Position numbers and translations under genes: made by a program
Notes under the pieces: generated by a model
Told to the model about the DNA's origin: nothing
The model's database searches: none
Seen by the model: the letters and a program-made list of their open reading frames with translations, nothing else
NCBI RefSeq assembly: GCF_964340395.1
Contig: NC_135562.1
Span: 2,485,001 to 2,540,000, forward strand
Reading direction: 5' to 3'
Source of the DNA: Glandiceps talaboti
Lineage: Eukaryota > Hemichordata > Enteropneusta > Spengelidae
DNA length: 55,000 bases
Shown here: positions 1-17,669 of the stretch, one piece after another
Layout of the letters: every line of letters begins with the position of its first letter
Position numbering within the stretch: position 1 is the first letter of the stretch

Positions 1-194
1 TATAAATCTAATGCAGCAATATACCATGCAGAAATGCGTACCAGAAACAGGGTTAAACCGACGAGAGAACAGAACACATACACAAACATAGTATTCCAAC
101 ACTAGGATGCTGCTCTTGTGGCGACCATTCAACAAATTTCCGAATTCATTTAGGCAAACAAAGGTTAATATTATTATCATCACATTGAACTTAC

Positions 195-744
195 CTCCCA
201 AGGCAGCAGCCATAAGGGGAGTTCTACCCATTGAACTTTTGACGTGTATATCTGCTCCTCTTTTGAATAAAACTTTCAGCGCTTCACATGAATCGTTAGC
301 TGCAGCAAAGAATATGGGTGTTTCCCTGTTGCCTTCTGTTTCCGCCGAGATGTTAGCTTTAAAGAAAAAAAAATGGTTTAACGATAACGAAATTCCTGCT
401 CAAAGTGCAATTTATCGAAAACATGAAACAGTTTACAAGTTTACAGTTACTTTAACAATGTCAGTGATAATAAACATCTTCGTTAATGATAATATAGATT
501 ATGGAATGGAGTTCAAAAGTAACGCATTGTCTAAATTTCCTTAATAGGTTCTCTTCCATTCACCTTTTTTTTTTGAACAATTGTATTTTTCTGTGTCTAT
601 AATGTTAAAGCGCGTGCTCTCTCACTCACTCTCTCTCTCTCCCCTCTCTATCTCTCTCTCACTCCCCTCCCCTCTCTCCCCTCTCTCTCTCTCTCTCTCC
701 CCTCTCTATCTCTCTCTCACTCCCCTCCCCTCTCTCCCCTCCCT

Positions 745-830
<86 letters not shown>

Positions 831-2001
831 GCGAACTCAAACACGCACAATTGGCAAGCTCATTTCCATCCCTTGATCAACTTCCAAATACACAAGTTTT
901 ACTATTTATAGTTCTTTATTGTCGTACCTCCTTTATCAAGTAGGAATTCCACCATTTCATGATAATCCACTGCTGCAGCAACATGAAGTGGTTGACGGCC
1001 CATCTCGTCACCTTTATTCACATTTGCACCTTTGTCGATTAAAAACTTGGCTACATCTATGTGCCAACATCTCGCTACCTGTGTTGAAGTAATGTGAACA
1101 ATAAAGTTCTGGCCGCTATTGCTTTTTTGACTATCATCACACATACGGAATAAATTTCTTCCTTATTTGTGCTGTTATGACTGATCAGTGTGGGGATTTT
1201 TGGCTCTCACTTTTCCCCTACTCAGGCTGGTAAGCTGGCCGGCCGTTTTAATGGAAGTGCATATGTACAGGTATATGTTGTGTTATGTAATAATACGAAC
1301 AATACACATCTAAGTTGCTTTAATTGTAACTTTGTAACATTCCAGTGTCTGTGGCGTGAGACTCGTCTAGCATTATACTATTTTTCTGACTCCCATTACC
1401 TAATAACCAACCCGTATCTACTTTATTGTACGAACTGTAAAAAAAATCTTATATAATAAAAAACACATAATAAAAGAAAATTAATGTACGTCACTTATAA
1501 ATGGTAGAAGTGCTTATAAAAACTGTTTCTAAAAAAAAACTTTTAAAAAAATGGGACAACACGTTTACCATCGTTCGGATATATAGTCAAAATATAACAT
1601 TTTGCTCACCTCATGAAAAACTGTCTGGCCGTATTTGTCTGTACAGTTTATATCAGCTCCTCGACCTAAAACTTGTTCGACGTAAGATAGGTCTACAGTG
1701 TCTTTCTCGTCAACGGAGGTAGCAAGAGTTCTGAAGTACGATATAAGATCATTGTTGGCACTACTCTCCTTACTGCCATCGGTACTGTCATAGACGTCTA
1801 ACTGACCACCCTTTGCACCTCCCTCGTACAATGCTAGACAGAAAATGGAAGGGAATATTATTGAAATCATTGGCATGTCTGTTCACTAAAGGAAGGTAGC
1901 AAAGACGAATAGATTATTGGTTTTCATTGTGTACAATTCCAAGACATACATACATACATACATACATACATACATACATACATACATACATACACACACA
2001 C

Positions 2002-2032
<31 letters not shown>

Positions 2033-2188
2033 TACATACATACATACATACACACATACATACATGTACATACATACATACATACATACATACATACATA
2101 CTACATACATACATACATACATACCTACCTACCTACCTACCTACATACATACATACATACCTACATAACATACATACATACATACATG

Positions 2189-2219
<31 letters not shown>

Positions 2220-5200
2220 CACACACACATACACACACATACATACATACATACATACATACATACATACATACATACATACATACATACATACATACAT
2301 ACATACATACATACATACATACATACATACATACATACATACATACATACATACATACATACATACATACACCAGAATGTACCAACGAAGCGAATCGAAT
2401 GAGCCGGCCCCATACATGGACAACAACAAAGAGCGCAGATATATCTTTGGTTAAAGCTGATTGTAGAATTAGAAACAGATAATTGTTAGTTACACTCGGT
2501 GTCCAATTAATAACTGTTTAAAAATCAATTTCTCAAGTAAACAAACCATTCACAAATAATTTTGTGAAATAAATTTTGGAAATGAACATTTTTAAAAACC
2601 TTCTTTTTGAAATGTTCTCCAAGTTCATTTATCATGTTTTCCTCCAAACCCGATCGATATCAGTTACTGTATGATGATAAAGAGTACTTCATCAAAGGTC
2701 ACACATACTCGGTTAAAATTTTGTTTCATTATTTAGATTTGAATCAACAAATTGACTGCATAGCATATATGGCATGTAATTAACTTTCACATAGCGTTCT
2801 TATATATATACAATGTATAAGCAATGCAACCAGACTCGGTATCACAGGTAGGTAGGCATGCATATGTATTTGTTAGTTCGATACATCAGAGTTATAAATT
2901 ACAGGTATTTAGATTGACCTTTGACATGAACCATTATATCTGATTCTTCTTACTTGGCTGTACTTTAATAATACAACACTATTTGACATCTATCTTTTTC
3001 TAATTTGTTGTTAGCTTTAGAGCCTCCGTTAGACAGCTATATACATATAGAGCGTTGCGGTTGCTTGCATGAAGTGAGCTTCAAGCAGAGACAATTTAGG
3101 TAAAGACAACAAGATAAGTGACACAAAACAACAGCCGGTGCCTCTGATGTCGGTTGACGGAAAGCTTTATGATTTTGTTTATATCTGTCATGTTCTAAAA
3201 TAAACTCCCACGGTGTTCTAGGACTGTTCATGCCGTCAACGTGACTTCCTTTACTGCTGATAACATTAGATTAGATTGTACAAGACGCACCATAGCACAT
3301 ACCATTTCTCGGTAGGGTTGGTCTTTGAATTTTGAAATGTTACATCTTAATGTTGGTGAAATGAAACCGAGTGGTGTGTATTTTTGATTATGTAATGTTT
3401 AGTCTATTACAAAATAATTGGCAAGAAATAGCATTTATTACTTAGATACACGTACATTAGTGTTATCAATGCCGACACAACACACAGCCAAAATGGAATG
3501 AGCGATGGGAAGAGAGATATAACTTACGTGTACTGACAGCAAACTAAGGCCCGTACACCACACACGTGTTTGTACAGTCACATAATGTGTCGACCAGAAT
3601 TGAAGTCATCTTTTTGCAAATCAGAGGTAGCAAAGATGTCGGAATTACATGTACCAAGCGAGGACAACAGTACATGATTTGGTATAGCATGTTTACAGAA
3701 GGCATTGTTTACCCTTGCATGCCGATGGGAAAGCCAAAGTCAATTATCTACATGTCGGACAAGCAGTTGGGTTTGAAATAATGATAAATTGATAACATGT
3801 CGAGTATTTTTGTTCCAACTCTCACAACTTTTGAGCGTAAATTTACATGAACCATTTTCCGAGGGATGACTTCATTTTGTAAAGTAATGCTACGTGTGCG
3901 CCTGCTGGATAACAAAATAAATCATTCGAAGTACATGAATAGACAAAATAATAAATCCATTTCAATACTGATTTCAGTGATCAACAAATAACATGTTGTA
4001 TGTAGCTTGAATTATAATAAGATGAAGTTGTTACTGTTGTTGTTGTTGTTGTTGTTGTTGTATACGAAATTGTATTTAATATTATACTTCATAATGGTAT
4101 GATCATGAGCCTCTGGTTTGAGCCACACTGTCCCATTTGATCATTATCACATGCAGTGTCCTAATCAGTAAACAGAGTGTGTCACCGGGGATCCTGTGGT
4201 GTTTATACTTTGAAAAGTTACCGACACTGATTATATTGTATGTCTTTGCTTGAAACTTGTCTCATTCTTCATTGCCACAAGCAAGCAACCGCAACGCTGT
4301 TATTTCCAAAGTTGTATCTGTATATGTATAATACTGCAGAGTAACTCAAAAATTGAGCAGTAATCCTGCAGGTGCGCAGTCTCTAGTCATAATGAGTTGG
4401 TATTTCTGATAAACCAGATTTAAATTGATCTAAATTTGTGCAAGTTACAATGTTATCAGGTAAGTGATTCCAGTCAATAATATGAAAATGCATAACGACA
4501 TGACTAAACGCCACAAATCAAACTATTCGAACTTAGTTACCAAGTTTAATATAATTACATAAACGCTAGCGTGGCACCGTTTCGCAAACCAATCCTTAGC
4601 AACAGCTTGAAATAAACATAACATGATAGTTTCCAGCCAAGGTAATAAGCTGACGTCATGGTTATTCGTACATAACGAGTAGAACACAGTCTTTCTCACA
4701 TCTACATTTCTGTAAACTTTACTGCAATGTTTGAATGAAATAATAGTTTTCATCGGCGAAACTTCCTTTACAATATGTCTTCCTCTATTTTTTCAGGAAG
4801 TCTGGTACCATGACAGATGGAACTGCAATGTTGATAAGTGGGCTTGATATACTATTTATATGGTGAACTATTGATATTAGCTTCCCAGTGCATCATGTTC
4901 TATTTTTCTTATCTACCAGTCCTCATACACAATATACAAATAACTAAACACAACAAAATAAACTGATAAAATATCACACTAGAATATGAAAGAGGAAGAT
5001 GAAGGTGTTATCTTTTATTTTTAATTCCGAATGCAATTATTTGTTTAAGATATTTTTCAAAAAAAACCCCTGGGGTGTCATATTTATGGTTCCCTATTCC
5101 CAATTTCTGAACATTTAGTTTCGTTCTATTTAACAGGTATTATTTTATTTGGCAAACATTGTTATTGGATGTTTGGAGGAAGGGATTACAGAATATTCAG

Positions 5201-6383
5201 TGGACGTTCAATATGAATTCAACTCAATACAACTATTATTAATATGTTATATCTCATCCCATGCTGTGCTCTGGGTGTTATACAATTAGTATTCCCCAAC
5301 ACGGACCTATAGTGGCACAACTACCGTTTATACTCCAACTCCCTCTGAATATACAATCTATTGCAGCTTCTATAAGGTGCAGGGGTTTAAAGAATTCACA
5401 TAAGTCATAACAACCCATATCCTATCAGGTACCAATTAAAAAGTCGGGTTGACCCAAGCACTGTCGTTTCAAATCTCGACTCGAGAATTTTGTCATTCAG
5501 AAAAAAGCAGCAAAGAAACTAGATTCGGCAAATTGCAACTCCGAGCCGACCATGGACCACTACAACCATCCGACCATCATGACTACACGCGTACCGAATC
5601 CGTTGCATTTTTTTCACAAGTACATGTAGCTGTCATTACATTCGTTTCCCGCCAAAAGACGCCGCCATCAAACAACGTGCACGTGATGAACTACAATAAT
5701 CTAATCTTTCTAACGCAAGAAATGAGTGATGGCAACATATGAAAAGACTACAAGGGTCTCTGTGCTTGCGACATTTTATAATTAGTTCAAAGTTTTATCA
5801 ATATTTTGTTTTGTTTTCGCGTACTGATCTGAGAGTATTACTGTCACACTACGCCACAGGCTGTGACTACGCCAAGTAGTTGTGCACTGTACTGCACGTG
5901 CACTAGGGGGATTTCGTAAGAACATATGAAGTATTTTAGCTTATACACTGCATTCCTGAGTTACAATAGTGGTAAAAGTTAATGAATCGAACGCATAAAA
6001 AATAGAATAAACCCCCACATTTCTTGCTGTTCTATCCCAGTTTTACTACATATCAAGAAAAGGCTATCTACCCAAAACATAACGTAGAGGGCGTCAATGA
6101 GTAAACTAGCAAATATCGTATTCTTACCATTTTCGTTAACGTCGAATCCTTCTCGTCTGGTCGTTTTATAGAGATCATACCTGCCGCCTTTTACATTATT
6201 AATAAATCTAAATGGATATGAGGGATCCTCATGTACTGTTCTCTGTCTCTGCTCGTCCAAGTCCTGATTATTTGGTTTTTCTTCAAGTTCCATCCCGTCA
6301 TTTGTGTGTTCCGCCATTCTTGATGGGTGGATTTTCTTTCGCCTCCTCTTCTTGCGTCGCCTGTCATCATCTGAAGTACTCAT
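195..6383 (-). CDS. Ankyrin-repeat protein, 5' four exons (3' end beyond window)
   Basis: Four minus-strand exons chain with matching phases: 6383-6128 (ATG, ends phase 1 before GTAAGA), 1833-1610 (acceptor after a pyrimidine tract, ends phase 0 before GTGAGC), 1078-928 (ends phase 1 before GTAC) and 356-195 (ends phase 1 before GTAAG). Together they give about 264 residues and the frame is still open at the left edge. Residues 8-17 are a run of Arg and Lys that looks like a nuclear localisation signal, followed by an acidic/polar linker. Ankyrin signatures span the junctions: GADIN, then a GQTVFHEVARCWHIDVAKF stretch across exons 2 and 3, LIDKGANVN, RQPLHVAAAV, and in exon 4 TPIFFAAAN, FKRGADIHVKS and GRTPLMAAALG. 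The ankyrin exons 2-4 are well supported. The link from exon 1 over a 4.3-kb intron rests on phase only, and extra exons could lie between. Ankyrin repeats imply protein binding; the partner cannot be told. Confidence 0.72.
616..827. repeat. (CT)n microsatellite with CCCCTC interruptions
   Basis: About 210 bases of almost pure CT/CCCT sequence in the ankyrin-gene intron between the exons at 1078-928 and 356-195. A block of roughly 50-60 bases containing CCCCTCTCTATCTCTC is itself repeated, so the array grew by unequal duplication as well as slippage. The long open frames over it on both strands are low-complexity artefacts. Confidence 0.9.
1945..2373. repeat. (CATA)n tetranucleotide array
   Basis: About 430 bases of CATA repeats with short CACA, TATATA, CTAC and CATGTACA interruptions, in the first intron of the ankyrin gene just upstream of its second exon. 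Open frames on both strands (Tyr/Ile/His or Met/Tyr/Val/Cys repeats) are artefacts of the four-base period. Confidence 0.95.
2400..6120. other. Non-coding: large intron 1 of the ankyrin gene
   Basis: No convincing exon was found here on either strand. Open frames near 3566-3781, 4523-4753 and 5449-5742 lack family motifs and flanking splice signals that would make them credible. A (GTT)n run lies at about 4034-4061. The stretch is unique-looking AT-rich DNA and is taken to be the intron between the first ankyrin-gene exon (ends 6128) and the second (begins 1833). Confidence 0.5.
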
Positions 6384-7430
6384 ATCTGCCTACTTCTGTA
6401 TTTCGTATTCAAATCAAGGTCAAGTGAGGTCACTGCAGGGTGATTAAAGATTAATACTTATTATCGTTATTTACAACCTCTTTAGATGACTTTATTTTAA
6501 AGCATCTATATTTTAAATAATAAATTCCCCATGGCTGACAACAGCTGATCAAACAGTCATCGTTAGATTTTTACCAACAATCGTTTTGTAGGTTTAATCC
6601 CGTAGAGAGGAACACGTTTGTTAAAATAGATCTATTCGTTTATGAAAACAAACATATAAACAAGAAAATAGTTCAAGTTCATAATATTGATAGTTTGATA
6701 AATATGACGTCACAATCCCCGTCTAGTCCCTAGCCAATCAGGCTTAACGACAGAGATGCGCAAATTTTATACTCTGTGTTCTCGCTGCTGAGTTACAGGT
6801 ATATTGGAGCACGTCCTCGCCATGGGGTTAACGGGGGTTAACGTCAACGTCCCACAGGATGCGAATAAAACGATAACAAATTCGTCTACAATTCAACCCA
6901 TCAGCTGTACTTCATTCTCCGTCGCCAAAGCTGTACAGTTCACAGTTTTGTAATACCAGACCTTACATACTACGGTCGGTCCGCATACTACAACTCGCAC
7001 AAGTCTGCATTACTCGATGCATGGTTCATGTTCAACTCTAAGCTACAAACCATACGTAAACTTGGGTAATTCCCGCGCAAACTGACTACAATGTTGCGAA
7101 CTGTCCGGAGATGACGTAATTCTTCCGGATTGGTCCACAAATAGCGAAAATCATGACCCAGTTCTCTATACTAAAGTACTAGTTGTCTTACATATCACGT
7201 TTTGGGTAATTACTATGGTAACTAAACTACTAATCAAATATTACGAAGTGGAGACTCATTCCATCACACGTTTTACTATTTCACAATTTCTGTAAAAACA
7301 TTTGATAAATCTGGTATAATGTTAATGTTGACACATTCATGGTAGTACAAATCGTTTTCTGCCATTGTTAGCTCCGGTTATTTTATTTTGAATCTTTCAT
7401 ATTTACAGACTCCATTGCAGGCTTAAACAC

Positions 7431-7636
7431 TTTATCATGGCTTCCTACTTGAACCATCAATGTGAAACAACATAGACCAAGACTGTGTTTGTAAGTCATT
7501 ACTTTGCAAAAAGCTAAAAAAAAAAAGGGGTAAAGATTTTACAAATTTATTAATCTTTTCCAATTTATTGAGTTACAAACAGGGACTTGGCATGTGTTGT
7601 TTCACATTGACTCTTCAAGTAGGCAGCTATGATAAA
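7431..7636. mobile_element. Foldback (MITE-like) inverted-repeat element
   Basis: The left arm (about 7431-7495, starting TTTATCATGGCTTCCTACTT) is the reverse complement, at roughly 80 % identity by eye, of the right arm (about 7571-7636, ending AGGCAGCTATGATAAA). The shared core AATGTGAAACAACA is in both arms. About 75 bases with an A-rich run separate them. There is no coding capacity and no clear target-site duplication. A non-autonomous DNA transposon remnant is the likeliest explanation. Confidence 0.6.
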
Positions 7637-8428
7637 ATTGTTTTATAAACTAAAGATCCCAAATAAACACCCAATCATCATCCATGTGGCCTCTTTAAAT
7701 ACATGTATTTACTGTAGTACGCACAATACTATAGCTACATACAAAACTCAGTAACTTTTTACAAGTCTTCATATACTCAGTTTATACCTTATAATACGAT
7801 GAAACGAGGTAAGGAAACGGCGTCGATGATTGCATTTTTTGAGTTACAAGTTCGGGTTGTGATCTTTTTAATCAGTTTATTCTCAGTATTTTATCATACA
7901 CACGTTTTCAGGAACTATGTTGTTTTTTTAACTCTGTAAATTAGATGTTATTTACTCTTTTAAGATCAAATTACATGCCATAGTTTTATGGTACACAAAT
8001 TACAATATAGGTTAGATGGGATAGTCGTAAACCTTGTCTAAAGTCTAACTGACGAAACGACATAGTTGGGGAGTGTTTGTGGCATGCACATGATAAATGA
8101 CGTAGTAACTAGTGTTATCATCAGATACGTGGTATCATCGTTGGATACCAAACAAACAAATGATACTTCTGACTTCAGAGTTTACAGAAGTGACGATAAT
8201 ATTATGTTGTCACAAATATAATGAAACTTTTCCAATAGACATTTGTAAATATCACATCATGTAATTCAATGACAGGGCATTTTACGATGGTGAATAATAT
8301 CGACTTTGAGAAAAATCGCATGTGTTTGAAATGTTGAGTACAAAACATAAAGGGCATAATTGGAACTGACGTACGTTTAAAATCGATAGGTCAGTTTCCT
8401 ATTGAATATCACAGCTTGTGTTGTGTCA

Positions 8429-8507
<79 letters not shown>

Positions 8508-8509
8508 GC
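8429..8509. repeat. (GTC)n-(GTT)n compound trinucleotide array
   Basis: About 30 bases of GTC repeats pass directly into about 48 bases of GTT repeats. The CGT-to-TGT change is the expected product of C-to-T transition at a CpG followed by expansion of the mutated unit. Confidence 0.95.
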
Positions 8510-9032
8510 TCGAACGTCCATGACTACATGTACGAAGCGACGACAAAAAACTGTCACATGTATATATTCACGAAATAACACCGTTCATAAACAAAAGAAC
8601 AACGGCAACGACCTACCGATATAACGTGTTGTCAATCCAACGATTATAGAAGATTTTGTCGACCAACGTTTGAGCTATTAGCTTTGAACTCGAGACTCCT
8701 TGTGGTTTCGTTTTCACTGCTTTCAACAAGGTGGTATAAGACGAGGTTTACAGTCAGTGTTGTATGTAACCAATGCTCGTTAAATCCCCACTGTGAATTC
8801 GGTACCATGGTACATCATCTTACCCCACTGCAAATGAACTTATGTTTGGGGTCAACTCGGGTTAATTGTCGTAGCAACAGTAATACGATTGGTTATTAAC
8901 TAAATTATGGGGGTTTTAAATTATATTTTCAATCAAACATTAATAGATTGGCATTACCCTATGTGTAATCCTATGATAACTGACGCTTGTCCGTTGCTCA
9001 GCATATTTCGTATTGATCTACACGGCAGTGTA

Positions 9033-9062
9033 ATATATATATAGATATAGATATATATATAG
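9033..9062. repeat. Short (TA)n/(TAGA)n run
   Basis: An AT dinucleotide run with TAGATA interruptions in intergenic DNA. No gene context. Confidence 0.7.
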
Positions 9063-10377
9063 CAGTCAACGTTTACTGAAAATTTATAAAGTTTAAAGAA
9101 TTTTGACAATTTCAGCGGAGTTAGGGGTTAAGACAATGTAGAAATGGTACATATGGTACTATATGGGTTCTACACTGAAACATTTGGTTTATTAATTGGT
9201 CAATAAATGGTCCAAAACAGAAATTACTCATATTAATAACCGTTACAAATACACGGATTGTAAGCAATCTTGGCGAGCTTAACAGATTGCTTGCATGTCA
9301 TGCACAATCATAGTTCTAATATCCTCATTAATGAATTGTGGTTCTTAATTCAATAAATTCACCGCCATTATAATTATTTTCAAAAAGAGCTGTAATATTC
9401 ATGTACGGCTTTGAATTAATCATTTTAATCGTTGTCTGACATAAGACGGTAGAAAAGGACGAAGAAGGACAAGAAGGGGCGGGGGGGGGGTTGAAATGGA
9501 GGAAGTGGATGAGATTAACTTGGAGGTAGGAGACAACAAGGAATGAAGGAATAAATAAGGAGAATAAAAGAAGACAGAAGGTTGCTATGGGGAGACAGAT
9601 ATTGAGATGAGGTAAATTTCTTTGATTAGAAAATGATTTCATAAATGTACATCTAGAACTAACCATGCGGCCACTTCTTGAAAGCCACCTGTGTGATTTA
9701 TAACAGATGACTTCATTGTTTGAACTTTAATGATGCCCTCTACGACGTATGGAGTATGTCAATACTGAATGGTCAAATGAAGGAATAATTCACAACTGAA
9801 CGAGGTCAGGAATAATCATACCAGACGAGAATAGAACAATGCACAAATTGGCTTAGTTCATTTGATGACACACTACTACACCATTGAGGGAACATATATT
9901 AAATCTACGTGGACGTGTGAAAATACCGAGTTAAGCCACGATTCTGTAAATACATAGGAACATTGTTTTGACAGTGGTCACATACTTCAGTTGGAGAGCA
10001 AACACGTCTCAGCAGGTTTTGTTGTATAAACTAGCTTATGCATAGTAAATGACAATTTTGTGATAAAAGTTGACCAGGGCGTGTGCGCGAATACTACAAT
10101 CTGATGAGATAAAATATATATTCTCTGTTGTCATTTTTTTCTGTCAGAGTTGAAGGTAAAGAACACCAGGTAAGAAAACATTAATTTTCAATATTATGCA
10201 TTTCTTGAACTAATTTTAACTGACAACGTTTGATGTATTTTGGTCTCTGTCTTCAGCGATTACAACCCTGTGTGAAAAAATGTCAACCCACAGTCGTTTT
10301 ACTGCGAATCAGAAGATTTCGTCCGAACTAACCACTAATAACCAAGTGTAAAGCGGACGCATTGTCGTTAGTTTTTA

Positions 10378-10425
10378 TTTAAAACAAAACAAAACAAAAC
10401 AAAACAAAACAAAACAACACAACAC
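10378..10425. repeat. (AAAAC)n pentanucleotide run
   Basis: About nine AAAAC units followed by ACAAC variants and an A-rich tail, in intergenic DNA. It could be the tail of a decayed retroelement, but no body is recognisable upstream. Confidence 0.85.
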
Positions 10426-11259
10426 AAAAAAAATGAAAAAAATGAGCAACTTGTGTACCCACGGAAGGAATCATAATTCCCCTGCTCGTATTTAGAACTA
10501 CGTTTTTCGTGACATCCAAAGAATATTTTGCGCTGTGCAAATCACAATTAATATATTTTAGTGGTAGTTTCTTTCTGACAGTCCAAGTGCAAAGTATTAG
10601 TATTAACGGATACAGAGACTACATCAGGTAATGTTAAAAAGTGTGATCAAAACCTCTGAACCAGTGTTGGGTCCTCTAGTTCGATGTAACATAGTACCCA
10701 AGCCAATGCTGTGTGGTGAATGTAAACAAATGAAATATTTATCGCCCATAAAGTAATCAATCGAGCCTGGACAAAGAGTCACTTGACCCTCACAGTTTGT
10801 ACAGGTACGCTTGATACAAAAACGACATGTTTAATAATGGTTTATTTTATTTTTGATAATCGTGCAAAATATTTTGAAATGAGGCCATGTGTGATAGCTA
10901 CCATATTTATTCTACGTTTCGTTGTACACGACTGACTGCAATATTGCTAATGCTTCATACCATTTTGACGTAATAATATTCTCAAACCATACTATAAATC
11001 ACCCGGGTCAGAGGTCACATTCATTAGGTGACGGAATTTAGTATATGCACAGTAGTACATATAGCATTTGTGTGTTTTGTATTGTAGAATTCGAAACCGA
11101 AGAGAATGTATGGTTTGTTAAGAGGACAATTACATAGAAAAGGAGATATAAAGATATATATAGAATGTTAGGTCAATACAGTGGCCGGTGAAAATATTTG
11201 CGAATATATACGCATCCTTATTTAATTTTCAACTCGGTTCATCAAATTTGCATGTATCA

Positions 11260-11342
11260 CACAGACACAGACACTGACACTGACAGACACATACACATAC
11301 ACATACACATATACACATACAGTCACATATATACATAGACGC

Positions 11343-11375
<33 letters not shown>

Positions 11376-11410
11376 TATGCACATACACAAGCATATATAT
11401 ACACACATAG
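11260..11410. repeat. Compound CACAGA / CACATA / GACA array
   Basis: About 150 bases of CACAGACA, CACATA and AGAC units, the last including about seven exact AGAC copies near 11343-11372. Open minus-strand frames over it are low-complexity artefacts. Confidence 0.9.
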
Positions 11411-12346
11411 ACACAATTTCACCATGCCCTTGGCACTATTGAATAAGTTAAGTTCAGTTGTGCTAACAAAACACCAATGCTCAAAATCAAAACTAACGCT
11501 ACAATTATTGTAGCTAGCCTGTTGTATTTGTAGTTTGTCGAATTCCGAGCCTAAAGATCACCTATTAACCAAAGTGAATGTCGTCAACTTTCCCTTCGGA
11601 AGGGAAGCCCACAATATACTGAATATAAACATGACACTGTCTTGTGTATATTTCTATTTATTGCGAAAAGTGTAGGACGAACATACAAGGGCGCCCTCTA
11701 TTTTTGATTGGGACATTTTACGTTTCACAGACTTTTCCAACTGAGTGTCTTTCAGCCCGTTCTATCAGTAGGTCTTGACAAAACCCACTTGATGTTGGTT
11801 TGCACATTGTTGATTTTGAAAGTCTGGATATTGTTTCTTAAACTAAATTCTTTTGTATTGGTTGCCTACATATAAAGTGTATTGTTCCTTCGCTCGGTTG
11901 AGTGAGAAAGCTAGGCTTTGACATGTTGTGATATTCACAGACATTTTCGTCTGTGTTATAGTTAATCGTATATTGAAATCATTGTCATTGTCATTAGTGA
12001 ATAAATGAAAGCATAACACGGCCTTGGTGTGTACAATATGTGATGATTAATTATCCGTTAATAAAATTAAAAACATCCTTTTTTAATTTCCAACCAGGTT
12101 CATCACAGACGTAAACAAATTTCTACGTACCATAGTACTTAAAATCACCAGTATAGCATCTTGTCGGTACTTTTATTGCGAAACGGTTGAGTGTTGAAAT
12201 GTGTGATGTTCAGCTGACACTAAATTCTGGTAACTTTACAGTGATACAGTGACAATGAATTAATGTGATATTTTACTTCAGTCAGACGTTGAGTAGAAAG
12301 TGTTTATGACTCTTTCAGGGTTCATCATCATCAATTAATTCAGAAG

Positions 12347-17669
<5,323 letters not shown>

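Larger units (their letters stand above)
6430..12300. other. Non-coding interval between two divergent genes
   Basis: This lies between the start of the minus-strand ankyrin gene and the first coding exon of the plus-strand kinase-like gene, so it should contain both promoters. No protein-coding exon could be supported. It holds a foldback element at 7431-7636 and several microsatellites. A strong donor-like CAG|GTAAGA near 10169 could end a non-coding first exon of the kinase-like gene, but nothing else supports that. Confidence 0.45.

Noticed and set aside
5449-5742. 97-residue plus-strand frame as a gene
   Set aside because: No domain, no splice signals at the right places, and it overlaps the ankyrin-gene intron on the other strand; probably chance.
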